A stretch of DNA of 33,111 nt from Clostridiales bacterium (lineage in GTDB: Bacteria; Bacillota; Clostridia; Oscillospirales; Oscillospiraceae), in contig SFLE01000016.1 of NCBI GenBank assembly GCA_004553495.1, positions 1 through 33,111 of the forward strand, in the 5' to 3' direction. Shown here in pieces: positions 1-7,244 of the stretch. The first letter of the stretch is position 1. Every line of letters starts with the position of its first letter. The notes beneath the pieces were generated by a model that made no database searches, had not been told where the DNA came from, and saw nothing but the letters and a program-made list of their open reading frames with translations. A program made the position numbers and the translations under genes.

Positions 1-1
1 C

Positions 2-289
2 TGCCTGTCCAACGCTTCCTTCCTGCGTGATGTTCTCGAGTATCACAAGGTTCCCACTTACCTTGAGCATACTATCCGCGAGATCAAGGACAAGACCGTT
101 GTCATCGCTTCCAAGGACGGCAAGAATGTATTCGAAGTCGAGTACGATAACATCGTAAACGGCATCGGTTTCGTTCCCGCACCTGTCGGCGGCAAGGGCA
201 AGAACATTCACCGCGTCGGCGACTGTGTCACCATCGGCAACCTGCGTACCGCTATCTGGCGTGCATGGGATGTCTGCATGAAGATATAG
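2..289 (+). CDS. FAD-dependent oxidoreductase, old yellow enzyme/enoate reductase type (C-terminal fragment)
   Basis: The window opens inside this gene; 95 codons remain, ending in TAG at 287-289. The visible part is the end of the pyridine-nucleotide/FAD domain. A VEYDNIVNGIGFVPA stretch is followed by HRVGDCVTIGNLRTAIWRAW, where the GDC element contacts the FAD and the NLRTAIW tail closes the domain. This ending is typical of multidomain NADH:flavin oxidoreductases (2-enoate reductase, 2,4-dienoyl-CoA reductase, BaiCD/BaiH-like), which use FMN, FAD and an Fe-S cluster to reduce C=C bonds. The catalytic TIM barrel lies outside the window, so the substrate cannot be stated. A strong terminator follows 27 bases after the stop, so this is the last gene of its transcript. 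Confidence 0.75.
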   Translation, partial: CLSNASFLRDVLEYHKVPTYLEHTIREIKDKTVVIASKDGKNVFEVEYDNIVNGIGFVPAPVGGKGKNIHRVGDCVTIGNLRTAIWRAWDVCMKI

Positions 290-315
290 TCTGTAGACTC
301 CGGTAAAAACAATTT

Positions 316-353
316 AAAAAAGCAGGTACGGATTTGTCCGTACCTGCTTTTTT
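316..353 (+). terminator. Rho-independent terminator after the flavoprotein gene
   Basis: An inverted repeat AGCAGGTACGGA/TCCGTACCTGCT with a very short loop is preceded by A-rich sequence and followed by a run of six T, so it could work in both directions. Confidence 0.9.
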
Positions 354-393
354 GCGGCTTTGCTTAATTTCGACTCCTGACTGAGGGGATCGT

Positions 394-548
394 TTTTTCA
401 GTGGCGTTTTTACGCACCTACGGATACGGTTGTTTCCGGCTGCCCGACCGGTGGGTACCGGAAAACCATCACAGCGGGCGAGCAATGCTCGCCCCTACAA
501 CATAGCTTGCACTTCCGGCAACACTGTAGGGGCGACCAGTGGTCGCCC
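394..548. repeat. Dispersed intergenic repeat, copy 1, with two nested palindromes
   Basis: From 394 to about 498 this closely matches 22418-22522 in inverted orientation: shared blocks include CGTTTTTACGCACCTACGGA, the CCCGACCGG core and ACATCACAGCGGGCGAGC or close variants. It ends in the palindrome GGGCGAGCAATGCTCGCCC at 476-494. A sister palindrome GGGCGACCAGTGGTCGCCC follows at 530-548. The preceding CTGACTGAGGGGATCG (about 378-393) also resembles the copy near 31600. No ORF in it is convincing, so it looks like a non-coding REP/MITE-like element. Confidence 0.8.
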
Positions 549-626
549 GCATATTCGTGTTTTGTTATTGTCGAGATAACACAGGAAAATCAATCGCCAT
601 TCTCGGTAACGCAATGCCTGCTGCGA

Positions 627-1235
627 TCAGCGCTCTCGTTCTGCGCGTACTTCAAGAAGGCGGCGGTAGAATGTCGCCTCGCTCAGACCCTCGCATTGAC
701 TGAGTAGCTGCGACAGGGTGATGTGCTTGCGCTCCCACTCGCGCACGAGCTGCGGAAAATTATCAGGGATCTGCCTTTCCGGTCTGCCGAAGCGCACGCC
801 GCGCGCCTTCGCCGCAGCTATCCCCTCGGCTTGCCGCTTTTTAATGTTCTCGCGCTCGGACTGCGCGACAAACGAGAGGATCTGCAAAACGAGGTCGGCA
901 ATGAATGTGCCCATGAGATCCTTGCCCTGACGCGTGTCGAGCAGCGGCATATCCAAAACCACAATGTCGATGCCTATCTCCTTGGTGAGATATCGCCATT
1001 GCTGTTGTATCTCCTCGTAATTTCGCCCGAGCCTGTCGATGCTGAGAACATACAGCACATCGCCGCGCCGCAGCCTTCGCGTGAGCGCGCGATAGCGCGG
1101 GCGGTGAAAGTCCTTGCCGGACTGCTTGTCCATGTAGATGTTTTCGCGGGGTATGCTTTTTTCGCCGAGTGCAAGCATCTGTCTGTCCTCGTTCTGGTCG
1201 GTGCTCGAAACGCGCACATATCCATAAGCTGTCAT
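627..1235 (-). CDS. Serine recombinase (resolvase/invertase family)
   Basis: This 202-residue protein would cut and rejoin DNA through a serine-DNA intermediate. The N-terminal domain has the family motif GYVRVSSTDQN, with Arg8 and the nucleophile Ser10, then a GDVLYVLSIDRLGRN block and the long E-helix region with QSERENIKKRQAEGI. The short C-terminal part (FGRPER, then LSEATFYRRL) is a helix-turn-helix that reads the crossover site. The length fits small Pin/Hin/Tn3-type resolvases rather than large integrases. It lies downstream of a holin and an amidase on the same strand but is separated from them by a terminator-like hairpin. It could be a phage, transposon or plasmid resolvase; no crossover site was identified. 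Confidence 0.9.
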   Translation of the reverse strand: MTAYGYVRVSSTDQNEDRQMLALGEKSIPRENIYMDKQSGKDFHRPRYRALTRRLRRGDVLYVLSIDRLGRNYEEIQQQWRYLTKEIGIDIVVLDMPLLDTRQGKDLMGTFIADLVLQILSFVAQSERENIKKRQAEGIAAAKARGVRFGRPERQIPDNFPQLVREWERKHITLSQLLSQCEGLSEATFYRRLLEVRAERER

Positions 1236-1251
1236 ATCATCACTCCGTATT

Positions 1252-1284
1252 CAAAAAATATCAGGTGCAATAATGCACCTGATA
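1252..1284 (-). terminator. Terminator directly after the holin gene
   Basis: On the minus strand ATATCAGGTGCA-TTAT-TGCACCTGATAT is followed by six T. It starts within a few bases of the holin stop codon and precedes the recombinase start, so recombinase expression would need readthrough or its own promoter. Confidence 0.8.
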
Positions 1285-1286
1285 TT

Positions 1287-1760
1287 TTACTTGCTATTGC
1301 CGCCATCGGCTTTGTCATCGATGGATTTTTTGCTTTTTGCGATAAGCTTCCGCAAAAATTCCGGCACTGGCGCGCCCATGGCGGCGGCATTTTCCACAAT
1401 GCTGCCGAGCTCGGTGAAGATATACCAAGCCGTGACCAGCGGCGTTATGATGCAGTGCTGACCGGTGAACGGCAGCGCTATACCGAAGTTGTCGCCCAGA
1501 ACGCTCAGCGCAATATCGCACATAGCGGCAACGAGCACCGCGAATATGCTGCCCAGCTTGTGCCACAGTCCGCTGCGGGCCGCCGCGCTGCTCCAGCGTT
1601 TGTTGTAGATGGCGGCGAATGTTCCGGTGAGGTAATCCAGCGCCATCGCAACGAGCCACAGCACGATCATCCAGCCGACCCAGCCGAACAGCGCGGTGCC
1701 GAACGCTATTGCCGCCGCTGCCGCAGCCTTTATCTCGGCAGCTTTATCCGGTGTGTTCAT
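1287..1760 (-). CDS. Phage-type holin (phage_holin_4/TcdE-like family)
   Basis: This 157-residue membrane protein probably forms the lesion through which the adjacent amidase reaches peptidoglycan. Hydrophobic segments near residues 15-40, 65-90 and 95-120, the LDYLTGTFAA motif after the first segment and a charged tail (AKSKKSIDDK) match the holin family that includes TcdE and many clostridial phage holins. I chose the ATG at 1760 because it has GGAGG and GAGAGG upstream and lies just past the amidase stop; a TTG seven codons earlier would overlap the amidase. The amidase-holin order and tight spacing indicate a lysis cassette. It could also be a secretion holin of a domesticated element. 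Confidence 0.85.
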   Translation of the reverse strand: MNTPDKAAEIKAAAAAAIAFGTALFGWVGWMIVLWLVAMALDYLTGTFAAIYNKRWSSAAARSGLWHKLGSIFAVLVAAMCDIALSVLGDNFGIALPFTGQHCIITPLVTAWYIFTELGSIVENAAAMGAPVPEFLRKLIAKSKKSIDDKADGGNSK

Positions 1761-1764
1761 CCTC

Positions 1765-2475
1765 TCACGCCTCCCCTTCAAAGTACCGGCGCATGATCTC
1801 CATAACGCGGAGCATATCCTCAGTCAGGTCAAGCTCACCGTTGCCCTTTCCGCGCAGCGCGCCCGCGTCGATATAACGCTGAGCCATCCCGCGGTAAGCG
1901 TCGGGGATGTCGTCAATTTTATTCCATCTCACCATATCATCATCGCTTCCTTTTCCAATATATTTTTTGCCGGTCGCTCGGCAGACACCGCGGCAGATAG
2001 CCTCGCCGAGCGCGGTCGTGTTTTCGGTTATCCAGCGCGCCAGATCGGGGCTGTCGTGAAATTCGCACTCGCAGTACAGGCATATGCCGGTCGTATTGCG
2101 TATCTCGTAAAACTGCTTTTCGCGTATGCCGTATGCCGAGCGGTAGGGCGTTATGGCGTTTATTTCGTCAAACACCGGCTGTGCGTAGCTGAGCTGTTTA
2201 TCCGCGTTTTTGGACACGAACACGACGCAGCCCCTGCCGCCGCCGGCGTTCGTGTGGATGCAGATGTGCAGATCGGCACCCCACGCGTTGGATTCATTCA
2301 CGCGCTCATACATCGCGTTCGTGCCGTCGGCAAAGTTAGTTTTCACATCAAAGCCGTTTCGCTCGAGCGCCGCTTTGCACGCCGACGCGATCCTGCGGCA
2401 CTGCGCAGCCTCGTTCGTATCGCCGTAGGCGTACAGGTTTCTCACTTGATCGGAAGGTGACAGATAAATTTTCAA
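1765..2475 (-). CDS. N-acetylmuramoyl-L-alanine amidase (phage endolysin type)
   Basis: This enzyme is predicted to cleave the bond between N-acetylmuramic acid and L-alanine in peptidoglycan. It opens with KIYLSPSDQVRNLY, followed by a Glu in GDTNEAAQC, then HICIHTNAGGG with a metal-binding His and a late YCECEFHD containing the catalytic Glu. This is the Amidase_3 fold in the variant where LSPSxQ replaces the usual DPGHGG start. The last 60 residues (DIPDAYRGMAQRYIDAGALRG) resemble a small cell-wall or dimerisation module. I prefer the TTG at 2473-2475: AAAGGAGG lies seven bases before it, whereas the in-frame ATG at 2494-2496 has no ribosome binding site and overlaps that sequence. The product would be about 236 residues. 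There is no signal peptide, consistent with holin-dependent release. Confidence 0.85.
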   Translation of the reverse strand: MKIYLSPSDQVRNLYAYGDTNEAAQCRRIASACKAALERNGFDVKTNFADGTNAMYERVNESNAWGADLHICIHTNAGGGRGCVVFVSKNADKQLSYAQPVFDEINAITPYRSAYGIREKQFYEIRNTTGICLYCECEFHDSPDLARWITENTTALGEAICRGVCRATGKKYIGKGSDDDMVRWNKIDDIPDAYRGMAQRYIDAGALRGKGNGELDLTEDMLRVMEIMRRYFEGEA

Positions 2476-2855
2476 ATCGGGTCCTCCTTTGTTCATTCTA
2501 TGCTGCCATGCACCTACGGCGGCCGCGCACCGTATGGCTCACCCGCCGCGGGGAATTGCGCCACCTACACCGGCAGTTGGCTTAGCTGCGCTGCCGCGGT
2601 AACGCACCACGGAAAAGGCTTCCTCTTAAGGGGAAGCTGTCACCGAAGGTGACTGATAAGATGAAAACAAATCGTGCCGGAGGCAACAATGTTGAAAAAG
2701 CAGTGCGGCTTGCACACATCTTACCTATTCACTTGCGCGCGCAGCCCGCGCATGGCAGCCCTCTCACAAATAGCGCCCATTGCACCGTAACTTGCACTTT
2801 TTTGTGCAAGAAAAATGAAAAATAGCAGCTTATTTACAGTTTATTCACTTTTATA
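2476..2855. other. Intergenic stretch between endolysin and transporter genes
   Basis: No credible gene is seen. The first 150 bases are GC-rich and low in stop codons but lack start signals. A repeat copy lies at 2617-2666, and a small hairpin CTTGCAC-TTTTTT-GTGCAAG near 2791-2811 has no T-run. The APC promoter begins at 2856. Confidence 0.5.
2617..2666. repeat. Dispersed intergenic repeat, diverged copy
   Basis: Two nested inverted repeats, GGCTTCC...GGGGAAGC and GTCACC-GAAG-GTGAC, are followed by TGATAAGATG. The same architecture (stem of about seven to eight bases, then AGCTGTCA-loop-TGACTGA) occurs at 31565-31612, and a related form at 22327-22380. Confidence 0.6.
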
Positions 2856-2884
2856 TTGACATTTTTAACAAAGTGGAGTATTAT
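2856..2884 (+). promoter_or_regulatory. Sigma-A type promoter for the APC transporter
   Basis: TTGACA at 2856-2861 and TATTAT at 2879-2884 are 17 bases apart in AT-rich DNA. The start codon follows about 47 bases downstream. Confidence 0.8.
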
Positions 2885-2931
2885 CAACACATCACTTTAA
2901 ATGCAAAAAGCAATAAACAGGAGAGAAAGCA

Positions 2932-4362
2932 ATGGAAAACAAAATGGAAAAAAGGTATGGACTGCCTACCGCGATCTCCATGGTCATCGGAATCGTTATA
3001 GGCTCCGGCGTCTTCATAAAAGGCGGCAAAGTCCTGTCCCTGACCGGCGGAAACCTCTTGCAGGGTATCGCGGTCGTCGGAATCGTAGGCCTCATATGCA
3101 TCATCTGCTCGCTGGTTTTTGCGACCCTCGGCAGCAAGTATGAGAAGGTCAACGGAGTTGTGGACTATGCCGAGCTCGCCCTCGGACCCAAGTACGCCTA
3201 CTATGTCGGCTGGTTTATGACCACGATATATACGCCGGCGCTTGCGTCCATGCTGGCATTCTTCTCTGCAATGATGTTTTTGCAGCTTTTCGGCATACCC
3301 GCTATTGACTTTGCAAACGGTCAGGTAAACGCTACCGCCATCGGCGTCGGTGCAGGCTTCCTCATGATAGGCTACGGTGTCAACGCCCTCAGCCCGAAGC
3401 TCGCCGGCAAGCTTCAGGTCGGTATGACCGTTATAAAGCTCATCCCCCTGCTGCTCATGGGCATCGTCGGAACCATAGCAGGTCTTGTAAACGGCACGAC
3501 TCTGGAAGTGCTCGACTATGTCAATTCCCCCGACTATGTCGCGGTCGGCGGAGACGGCTTCTTTAAGGCGATAGTAGGCTTTGCGTTTGCTTACGAGGGC
3601 TGGATACTCGCAACGAGCATCAATGCCGAGCTTAAAAACTCAAAGCGCAATCTTCCGCTGGCGCTCGTTATCGGCGCACTGGTGACCATCCTCATCTATG
3701 CCCTGTATATCTGGGCGATGAGCACGGTCGGCGATGTAAACACCATAATCGCAACATGGCCGTTCGGCGAGAGCCTGCCGCGCATTGCGTTCTCCAAGCT
3801 CTTCGGCAATGTCATCGGCACCGTTGTATATGTGTTCATAACCATCTCGTGCCTCGGCACCATGAACGGGCTTATCATGGCGTCCTGCCGCAGTATGTAC
3901 TCCGTCTCCGCCCGCGGCATGGGACCTCAGCCGAGCTTCTTCGGTCATATCGACGATCAGAACAACTTTGCGATAAAGTCCTCCATCGTCGGCATGATGC
4001 TCGCAGGTTTCTGGTATGCATGGACCGTTATGATGTGGATGGGCGGTCCCGGACTGTTCGGCTCCGTCCACACGAGCGAGTGGTTTGCGTGGGAGCCCGA
4101 CGAGATCGGCATCATCTGCCTGTACCTCATGTACATACCCATGATGATCGGACTCATGGTAAAGGCAAAGGACCTCAGCCCCATAAAGCGCTTCGTGCTG
4201 CCTGCGCTGGGCGTTCTGTGCTGCTTGTTCTTCTGCTATGCCATCTGGACGGGCTACGGCTGGAAGCAGTGCGTCGGATTCCTCCTCTTCTTCGCGGTCG
4301 TAATGTTCATCGGCTGGCTGTTTGAGCGCTATCGCGTGAAAGGCGCCGCGCTGAAGAAATAA
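2932..4362 (+). CDS. APC-superfamily amino acid transporter
   Basis: This 476-residue integral membrane protein should take up or exchange amino acids across the cytoplasmic membrane. It has about twelve hydrophobic segments. The first carries the unwound-helix motif IVIGSGVF (residues 21-28), which holds the amino-acid backbone in AdiC/SteT-type carriers. A second typical element is FAFAYEGWILATSI around residues 215-230, in the position of the sixth helix with its aromatic gate. A GAGAG-type ribosome binding site lies eight bases before the ATG. The long hydrophilic loop (residues 330-355) and the Trp-rich segment WMGGPGLFG are features I cannot place. The substrate is undetermined; serine/threonine exchange by analogy to SteT is only a guess. 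It has its own promoter and a following hairpin. Confidence 0.9.
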   Translation: MENKMEKRYGLPTAISMVIGIVIGSGVFIKGGKVLSLTGGNLLQGIAVVGIVGLICIICSLVFATLGSKYEKVNGVVDYAELALGPKYAYYVGWFMTTIYTPALASMLAFFSAMMFLQLFGIPAIDFANGQVNATAIGVGAGFLMIGYGVNALSPKLAGKLQVGMTVIKLIPLLLMGIVGTIAGLVNGTTLEVLDYVNSPDYVAVGGDGFFKAIVGFAFAYEGWILATSINAELKNSKRNLPLALVIGALVTILIYALYIWAMSTVGDVNTIIATWPFGESLPRIAFSKLFGNVIGTVVYVFITISCLGTMNGLIMASCRSMYSVSARGMGPQPSFFGHIDDQNNFAIKSSIVGMMLAGFWYAWTVMMWMGGPGLFGSVHTSEWFAWEPDEIGIICLYLMYIPMMIGLMVKAKDLSPIKRFVLPALGVLCCLFFCYAIWTGYGWKQCVGFLLFFAVVMFIGWLFERYRVKGAALKK

Positions 4363-4378
4363 GTGTGAAATTGACTAT

Positions 4379-4404
4379 GCCCCCGTACTTAATGGTACGG
4401 GGGC
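4379..4404 (+). terminator. Hairpin after the APC transporter gene
   Basis: A perfect ten-base stem GCCCCCGTAC/GTACGGGGGC with a six-base loop lies 17 bases after the stop. There is no T-run behind it, so termination may be partial. Confidence 0.55.
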
Positions 4405-4407
4405 GTA

Positions 4408-4436
4408 TTGCGCTGCGGGCAAAAAAACTGTATAAT
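4408..4436 (+). promoter_or_regulatory. Promoter for the HAD/NTPase-CYTH pair
   Basis: A perfect TATAAT at 4431-4436 lies 17 bases after TTGCGC at 4408-4413. The gene start at 4464 is 28 bases further on. Confidence 0.7.
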
Positions 4437-4463
4437 GGCAGCAGAAACAAAACGGAGGAAGAT

Positions 4464-5135
4464 ATGAGATACCCATGCCTTGTCGTCGATCACGACGACA
4501 CCGTTGTAAACAGCACCGCCACGGTGCACTATCCCTGCTTTGTCGAATACACCGGCATATACCATCCGGAGGTACACTACACGCTGGATGAGTACATAAA
4601 GGATAATTTCGACCCCGGCGTCGTTGCGCTTTTTAGGGATATTGTCGGCATGACGGCTGAGGAAATGGAGCGCGAGCAGGATTATTGGAAAGCCTATGTC
4701 AAACGCCATGTCCCACAGGCGTATGACGGGATGCGCGAGCTCTTATGGCGGCATAAAAACGCCGGCGGCGTGCTGTGCGTGGCGTCGCATTCGTACACGG
4801 AGAACATCCTGCGCGATTACCGTGAAAATGGTCTGCCCGAGCCGGACGCCGTTTTCGGCTGGGAAAGCCCCGCAGACGAGCGCAAGCCGAACCCCTATCC
4901 GCTTGAGCAGATAATGCGCCGCTTCGGATTCGACAGGGGAGAGCTTCTGATGCTCGACGATCTCAAGCCGGGCTACGATATGGCGCATAGCTGCGGCGTT
5001 GACTTCGCCGCGGCGGGCTGGTCAAACGACATACCCGAGATAGAGGGCTTCATGCGAGAAAACTGCGATAAATATTTCAAGACCATACCCGAGCTCGAAA
5101 AATTTCTCTTTGAAGATGAGGAGACAGAAAAATGA
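4464..5135 (+). CDS. HAD-superfamily hydrolase (phosphatase-like)
   Basis: This 223-residue cytoplasmic protein has all four HAD motifs: DHDDT with nucleophile Asp9 and Asp11, Ser108 in CVASHS, Lys141 in ERKPNPYP, and the acidic pair in MLDDLKPGYDMA (Asp165/Asp166). A helical cap between residues 20 and 95 fits a type C1 phosphatase such as phosphoglycolate or nucleotide phosphatases. The start at 4464 is preceded by GGAGG seven bases upstream; an in-frame ATG at 4365 would run through the hairpin and promoter and is unlikely. The stop overlaps the next start (ATGA), so synthesis is coupled to the NTPase-CYTH protein, suggesting both act on the same phosphorylated compound. The substrate is unknown. 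Confidence 0.88.
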   Translation: MRYPCLVVDHDDTVVNSTATVHYPCFVEYTGIYHPEVHYTLDEYIKDNFDPGVVALFRDIVGMTAEEMEREQDYWKAYVKRHVPQAYDGMRELLWRHKNAGGVLCVASHSYTENILRDYRENGLPEPDAVFGWESPADERKPNPYPLEQIMRRFGFDRGELLMLDDLKPGYDMAHSCGVDFAAAGWSNDIPEIEGFMRENCDKYFKTIPELEKFLFEDEETEK

Positions 5136-6238
5136 GTAAAAAAATCGTCCGCGTTGTGCTCACAGGCGGTCCCGCAGCGGGAAAAACGACCCTTATAAGC
5201 CGCATACTCAAGGAATTTAAGCAGGATGACGGCTGGCGCGTTATAACCATCCCCGAAACGGTCACGGAGCTTATATCCGGATTCGGCATAAACCCGTTCG
5301 GCGTGTGTATGTCCATGCTCAAGTTCCAGGACTTCGTCATTGCCGATCAGGTGCACAAGGAAAAGCTTGCGCTTGAGGCTGCAGAGGTCGTGCCTGAGGA
5401 CAAGGTGCTCATAGTCTATGACAGGGCGCTGCTCGACGATAAGGCGTATATCTCCGATGAGGACTTTGCCGAAACGCTCATGCGCGTTGCCGGAAAAACG
5501 GAGGCACAGGTGCTCGCGGGATATGATGCGGTGCTGTACCTTGTGACCTGCGCCAAGGGTGCGGAGTTTGCGTATAACCTCGGCAATGCCGCGCGCAGCG
5601 AGTCGATAGAATATGCCCGCGAGCTCGACGACCGCACACTGAGAGCATGGAGCGGCTATCCGAACCTGCGCATTATCGACAACTCCGTCAACTTTGAGGA
5701 CAAGATAAACCGAGCGATACGCGAGATATACCGCGTTATCGGCGAGCCCGAGCCGATGGTGAAAAAACGCAAGTACCTTGTTGCTATGCCGGATATACAG
5801 TCGCTCAGAGAGCACTATGGTGCGGTCGGGGTTGACATGGTGCAGACATATCTGTGCATGACAAATCCCACAATCGAGCGCCGCCTCCGATGTCAGGAAA
5901 ACGGCGGCGAGAAGCTGTATTTCTACACCGAGAAGCACTTCCGCGCCGACGGCGATAAGTGGGACACCGAGCGCCCGATAACCGAGAAAGAGTACAACCA
6001 GTATCTCCTCGAAGCCGATCCCTCCCTGCAAAGCGTGAGCAAAACGAAGTATCGCTTCATCCACGACAGCAGCAGGTTTGAGATAGATGTCTATCCGTTC
6101 AGCACCGAGCGGGCTATAATGTTCCACTATTCGGACAACGACGACCGCGGCGTTCCGCCCGAGGTCGAGATAATCCGCGAGGTCACCGGCGATCCCGCAT
6201 ATAAGAACAAACAGCTTGCGAAGGCTCAGAAATTATAA
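5132..6238 (+). CDS. P-loop NTPase (AAA_28 type) fused to a CYTH domain
   Basis: The 368-residue protein joins two domains. Residues 1-205 form a kinase-like P-loop domain: Walker A GGPAAGKTT (12-20), a YDRALLDDKAYI block (96-107) and LYLVTCAKG near 135-143. Residues 210-350 read as a CYTH/triphosphate tunnel domain: KKRKYLV, RRLRCQ, YFYTEKHF, KTKYRFI, FEIDVYPF and the closing PPEVEI, in the usual order. The entry motif ExExK is not intact; the aligned residues are VKKRK (210-214), so the two metal-binding glutamates are missing. Architectures of this kind are known in eukaryotic TTD14-like GTP-binding proteins and, with a different kinase, in plant TTM proteins. Its start overlaps the HAD stop by four bases. 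Nucleotide binding is likely; the activity of the CYTH part is uncertain. Confidence 0.85.
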   Translation: MSKKIVRVVLTGGPAAGKTTLISRILKEFKQDDGWRVITIPETVTELISGFGINPFGVCMSMLKFQDFVIADQVHKEKLALEAAEVVPEDKVLIVYDRALLDDKAYISDEDFAETLMRVAGKTEAQVLAGYDAVLYLVTCAKGAEFAYNLGNAARSESIEYARELDDRTLRAWSGYPNLRIIDNSVNFEDKINRAIREIYRVIGEPEPMVKKRKYLVAMPDIQSLREHYGAVGVDMVQTYLCMTNPTIERRLRCQENGGEKLYFYTEKHFRADGDKWDTERPITEKEYNQYLLEADPSLQSVSKTKYRFIHDSSRFEIDVYPFSTERAIMFHYSDNDDRGVPPEVEIIREVTGDPAYKNKQLAKAQKL

Positions 6239-6245
6239 GTATAAA

Positions 6246-6278
6246 AAATCCCCTCAGGTTAAGGACCTGAGGGGATAT
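6246..6278. terminator. Bidirectional terminator between convergent genes
   Basis: The stem ATCCCCTCAGGT/ACCTGAGGGGAT (6248-6259 and 6265-6276) has a five-base loop. On the minus strand it runs straight into six T, serving the E2-like gene. On the plus strand a weaker TATTTT follows. Confidence 0.88.
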
Positions 6279-6287
6279 GTATTTTCT

Positions 6288-7169
6288 TTAGAATATATCC
6301 TCGTTTACCTTCTGCGGAGGCAGCTCGAGTATGGAGGGGTCGGCGATAATGCGGTTTATGATCTTGAAAACGGAGGCGTAGTAGTGACCGTCCACCGTGC
6401 GCTCGTCGAGAACGAACTTGGCATCGACATACTTGCGGTCTACCATGTTCCCGTGCCTGTCCAGCTCATAGGCATGACGCTTTGCACCGAACGATACGAA
6501 TACCGGCAGCGTTCCGAAATTGTATATGTGATGGTATATAGGACCTATGCCGAGCGAGCCGAGGTCGGTTATTATCATCGAGCCGTGGAAGGGGCTGACA
6601 TCCAGAAGCTTTTTCGGCAGCAGACCGAAATAGTCGAAAACGCGGATGAGCCAGATAACAAAGCGAATGACAAAGCGCGGCAGGGATGCAAACTTGTTGG
6701 CAAATTCCTCGGTGCCGTTTTCCTCGTCGGAGTTCTTGATCTCGTCGATAGCCTCGTTCATCTTGTTGTACACATCGAAAATGGTGTCGGTGGGCTTGAA
6801 GGGGACCTTAATGGTGGTCTCGGTGGAGTCGATGGTCAGGTTGCGCTTTACGGTCATGACTATCTCTATCTCGTTGTGCGCATATACGCGATTGCCGACG
6901 ACAAAGCGGTTGAGCCCCGGAAGATATGCGCAGGCGCGCACATATGCCGCAATGAGCAGATGCAGCATACCGATGCCCTTGTAGCCCGCAACGCGCTGCT
7001 TCCTGAACCAGCGGTCGGCATTTGTTATCTCAAACGACTGCTCGTAGTAATTGAGAGCATCATTCCTCGTAGGCATTATAAACGGTATAAAATTATAAAA
7101 CCCATTAAGTGAACGCAGCCGTCTGCCGTCAACACGGTCACCGGCGCGCCGCTTATAATTATTAGCCAT
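6288..7169 (-). CDS. Stand-alone 2-oxoacid dehydrogenase E2-type acyltransferase domain, catalytic His absent
   Basis: This 293-residue protein resembles only the catalytic core of dihydrolipoyl acyltransferases (chloramphenicol-acetyltransferase fold). It has no N-terminal lipoyl or peripheral-binding domain. The late motif TDLGSLGIGPIYH (201-213) corresponds to the conserved core strand of E2 proteins. The terminal DERTVDG (255-261) corresponds to the DHRxxDG active site, but with Glu256 where the catalytic His should be. No E1, E3 or lipoate genes lie nearby. The basic N-terminus (residues 6-20) and a hydrophobic stretch at 165-185 add features not seen in ordinary E2 cores. The ATG is preceded by GAGGAGG. 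It may be an acyltransferase with altered chemistry or a non-enzymatic scaffold; annotation as subunit E2 alone would be misleading. Confidence 0.75.
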   Translation of the reverse strand: MANNYKRRAGDRVDGRRLRSLNGFYNFIPFIMPTRNDALNYYEQSFEITNADRWFRKQRVAGYKGIGMLHLLIAAYVRACAYLPGLNRFVVGNRVYAHNEIEIVMTVKRNLTIDSTETTIKVPFKPTDTIFDVYNKMNEAIDEIKNSDEENGTEEFANKFASLPRFVIRFVIWLIRVFDYFGLLPKKLLDVSPFHGSMIITDLGSLGIGPIYHHIYNFGTLPVFVSFGAKRHAYELDRHGNMVDRKYVDAKFVLDERTVDGHYYASVFKIINRIIADPSILELPPQKVNEDIF

Positions 7170-7215
7170 AGGAAACCTCCTCGGTTATACAAATTTGAGC
7201 TATCCATGCCAAATA

Positions 7216-7244
7216 ATTATACATTGTGAGAATGGATTTGGCAA
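7216..7244 (-). promoter_or_regulatory. Promoter for the E2-like gene
   Basis: On the minus strand TTGCCA (7239-7244) and a perfect TATAAT (7216-7221) are 17 bases apart, with the start codon about 47 bases downstream. Confidence 0.75.

Noticed and set aside
354..560. CRISPR array suggested by the paired palindromes
   Set aside because: There are only two units, with diverged palindromes, no regular spacers and no cas genes.
723..1796. Long plus-strand frame (357 residues) opposite the recombinase and holin
   Set aside because: It is antisense to two genes with clear motifs, has no family motifs and crosses their terminator; it is a by-product of GC-rich codon use.
1696..2460. Plus-strand frame of 254 residues opposite the amidase
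   Set aside because: The minus-strand frame carries amidase motifs and a good ribosome binding site; this one shows neither.
2786..2816. Riboswitch or terminator before the APC gene
   Set aside because: There is one small hairpin without a T-run, and it lies upstream of the promoter, so it cannot be in the leader.
4973..6127. Minus-strand frame of 384 residues across the NTPase-CYTH gene
   Set aside because: The plus strand has Walker A and CYTH motifs plus coupling to the HAD gene; the minus frame has none.
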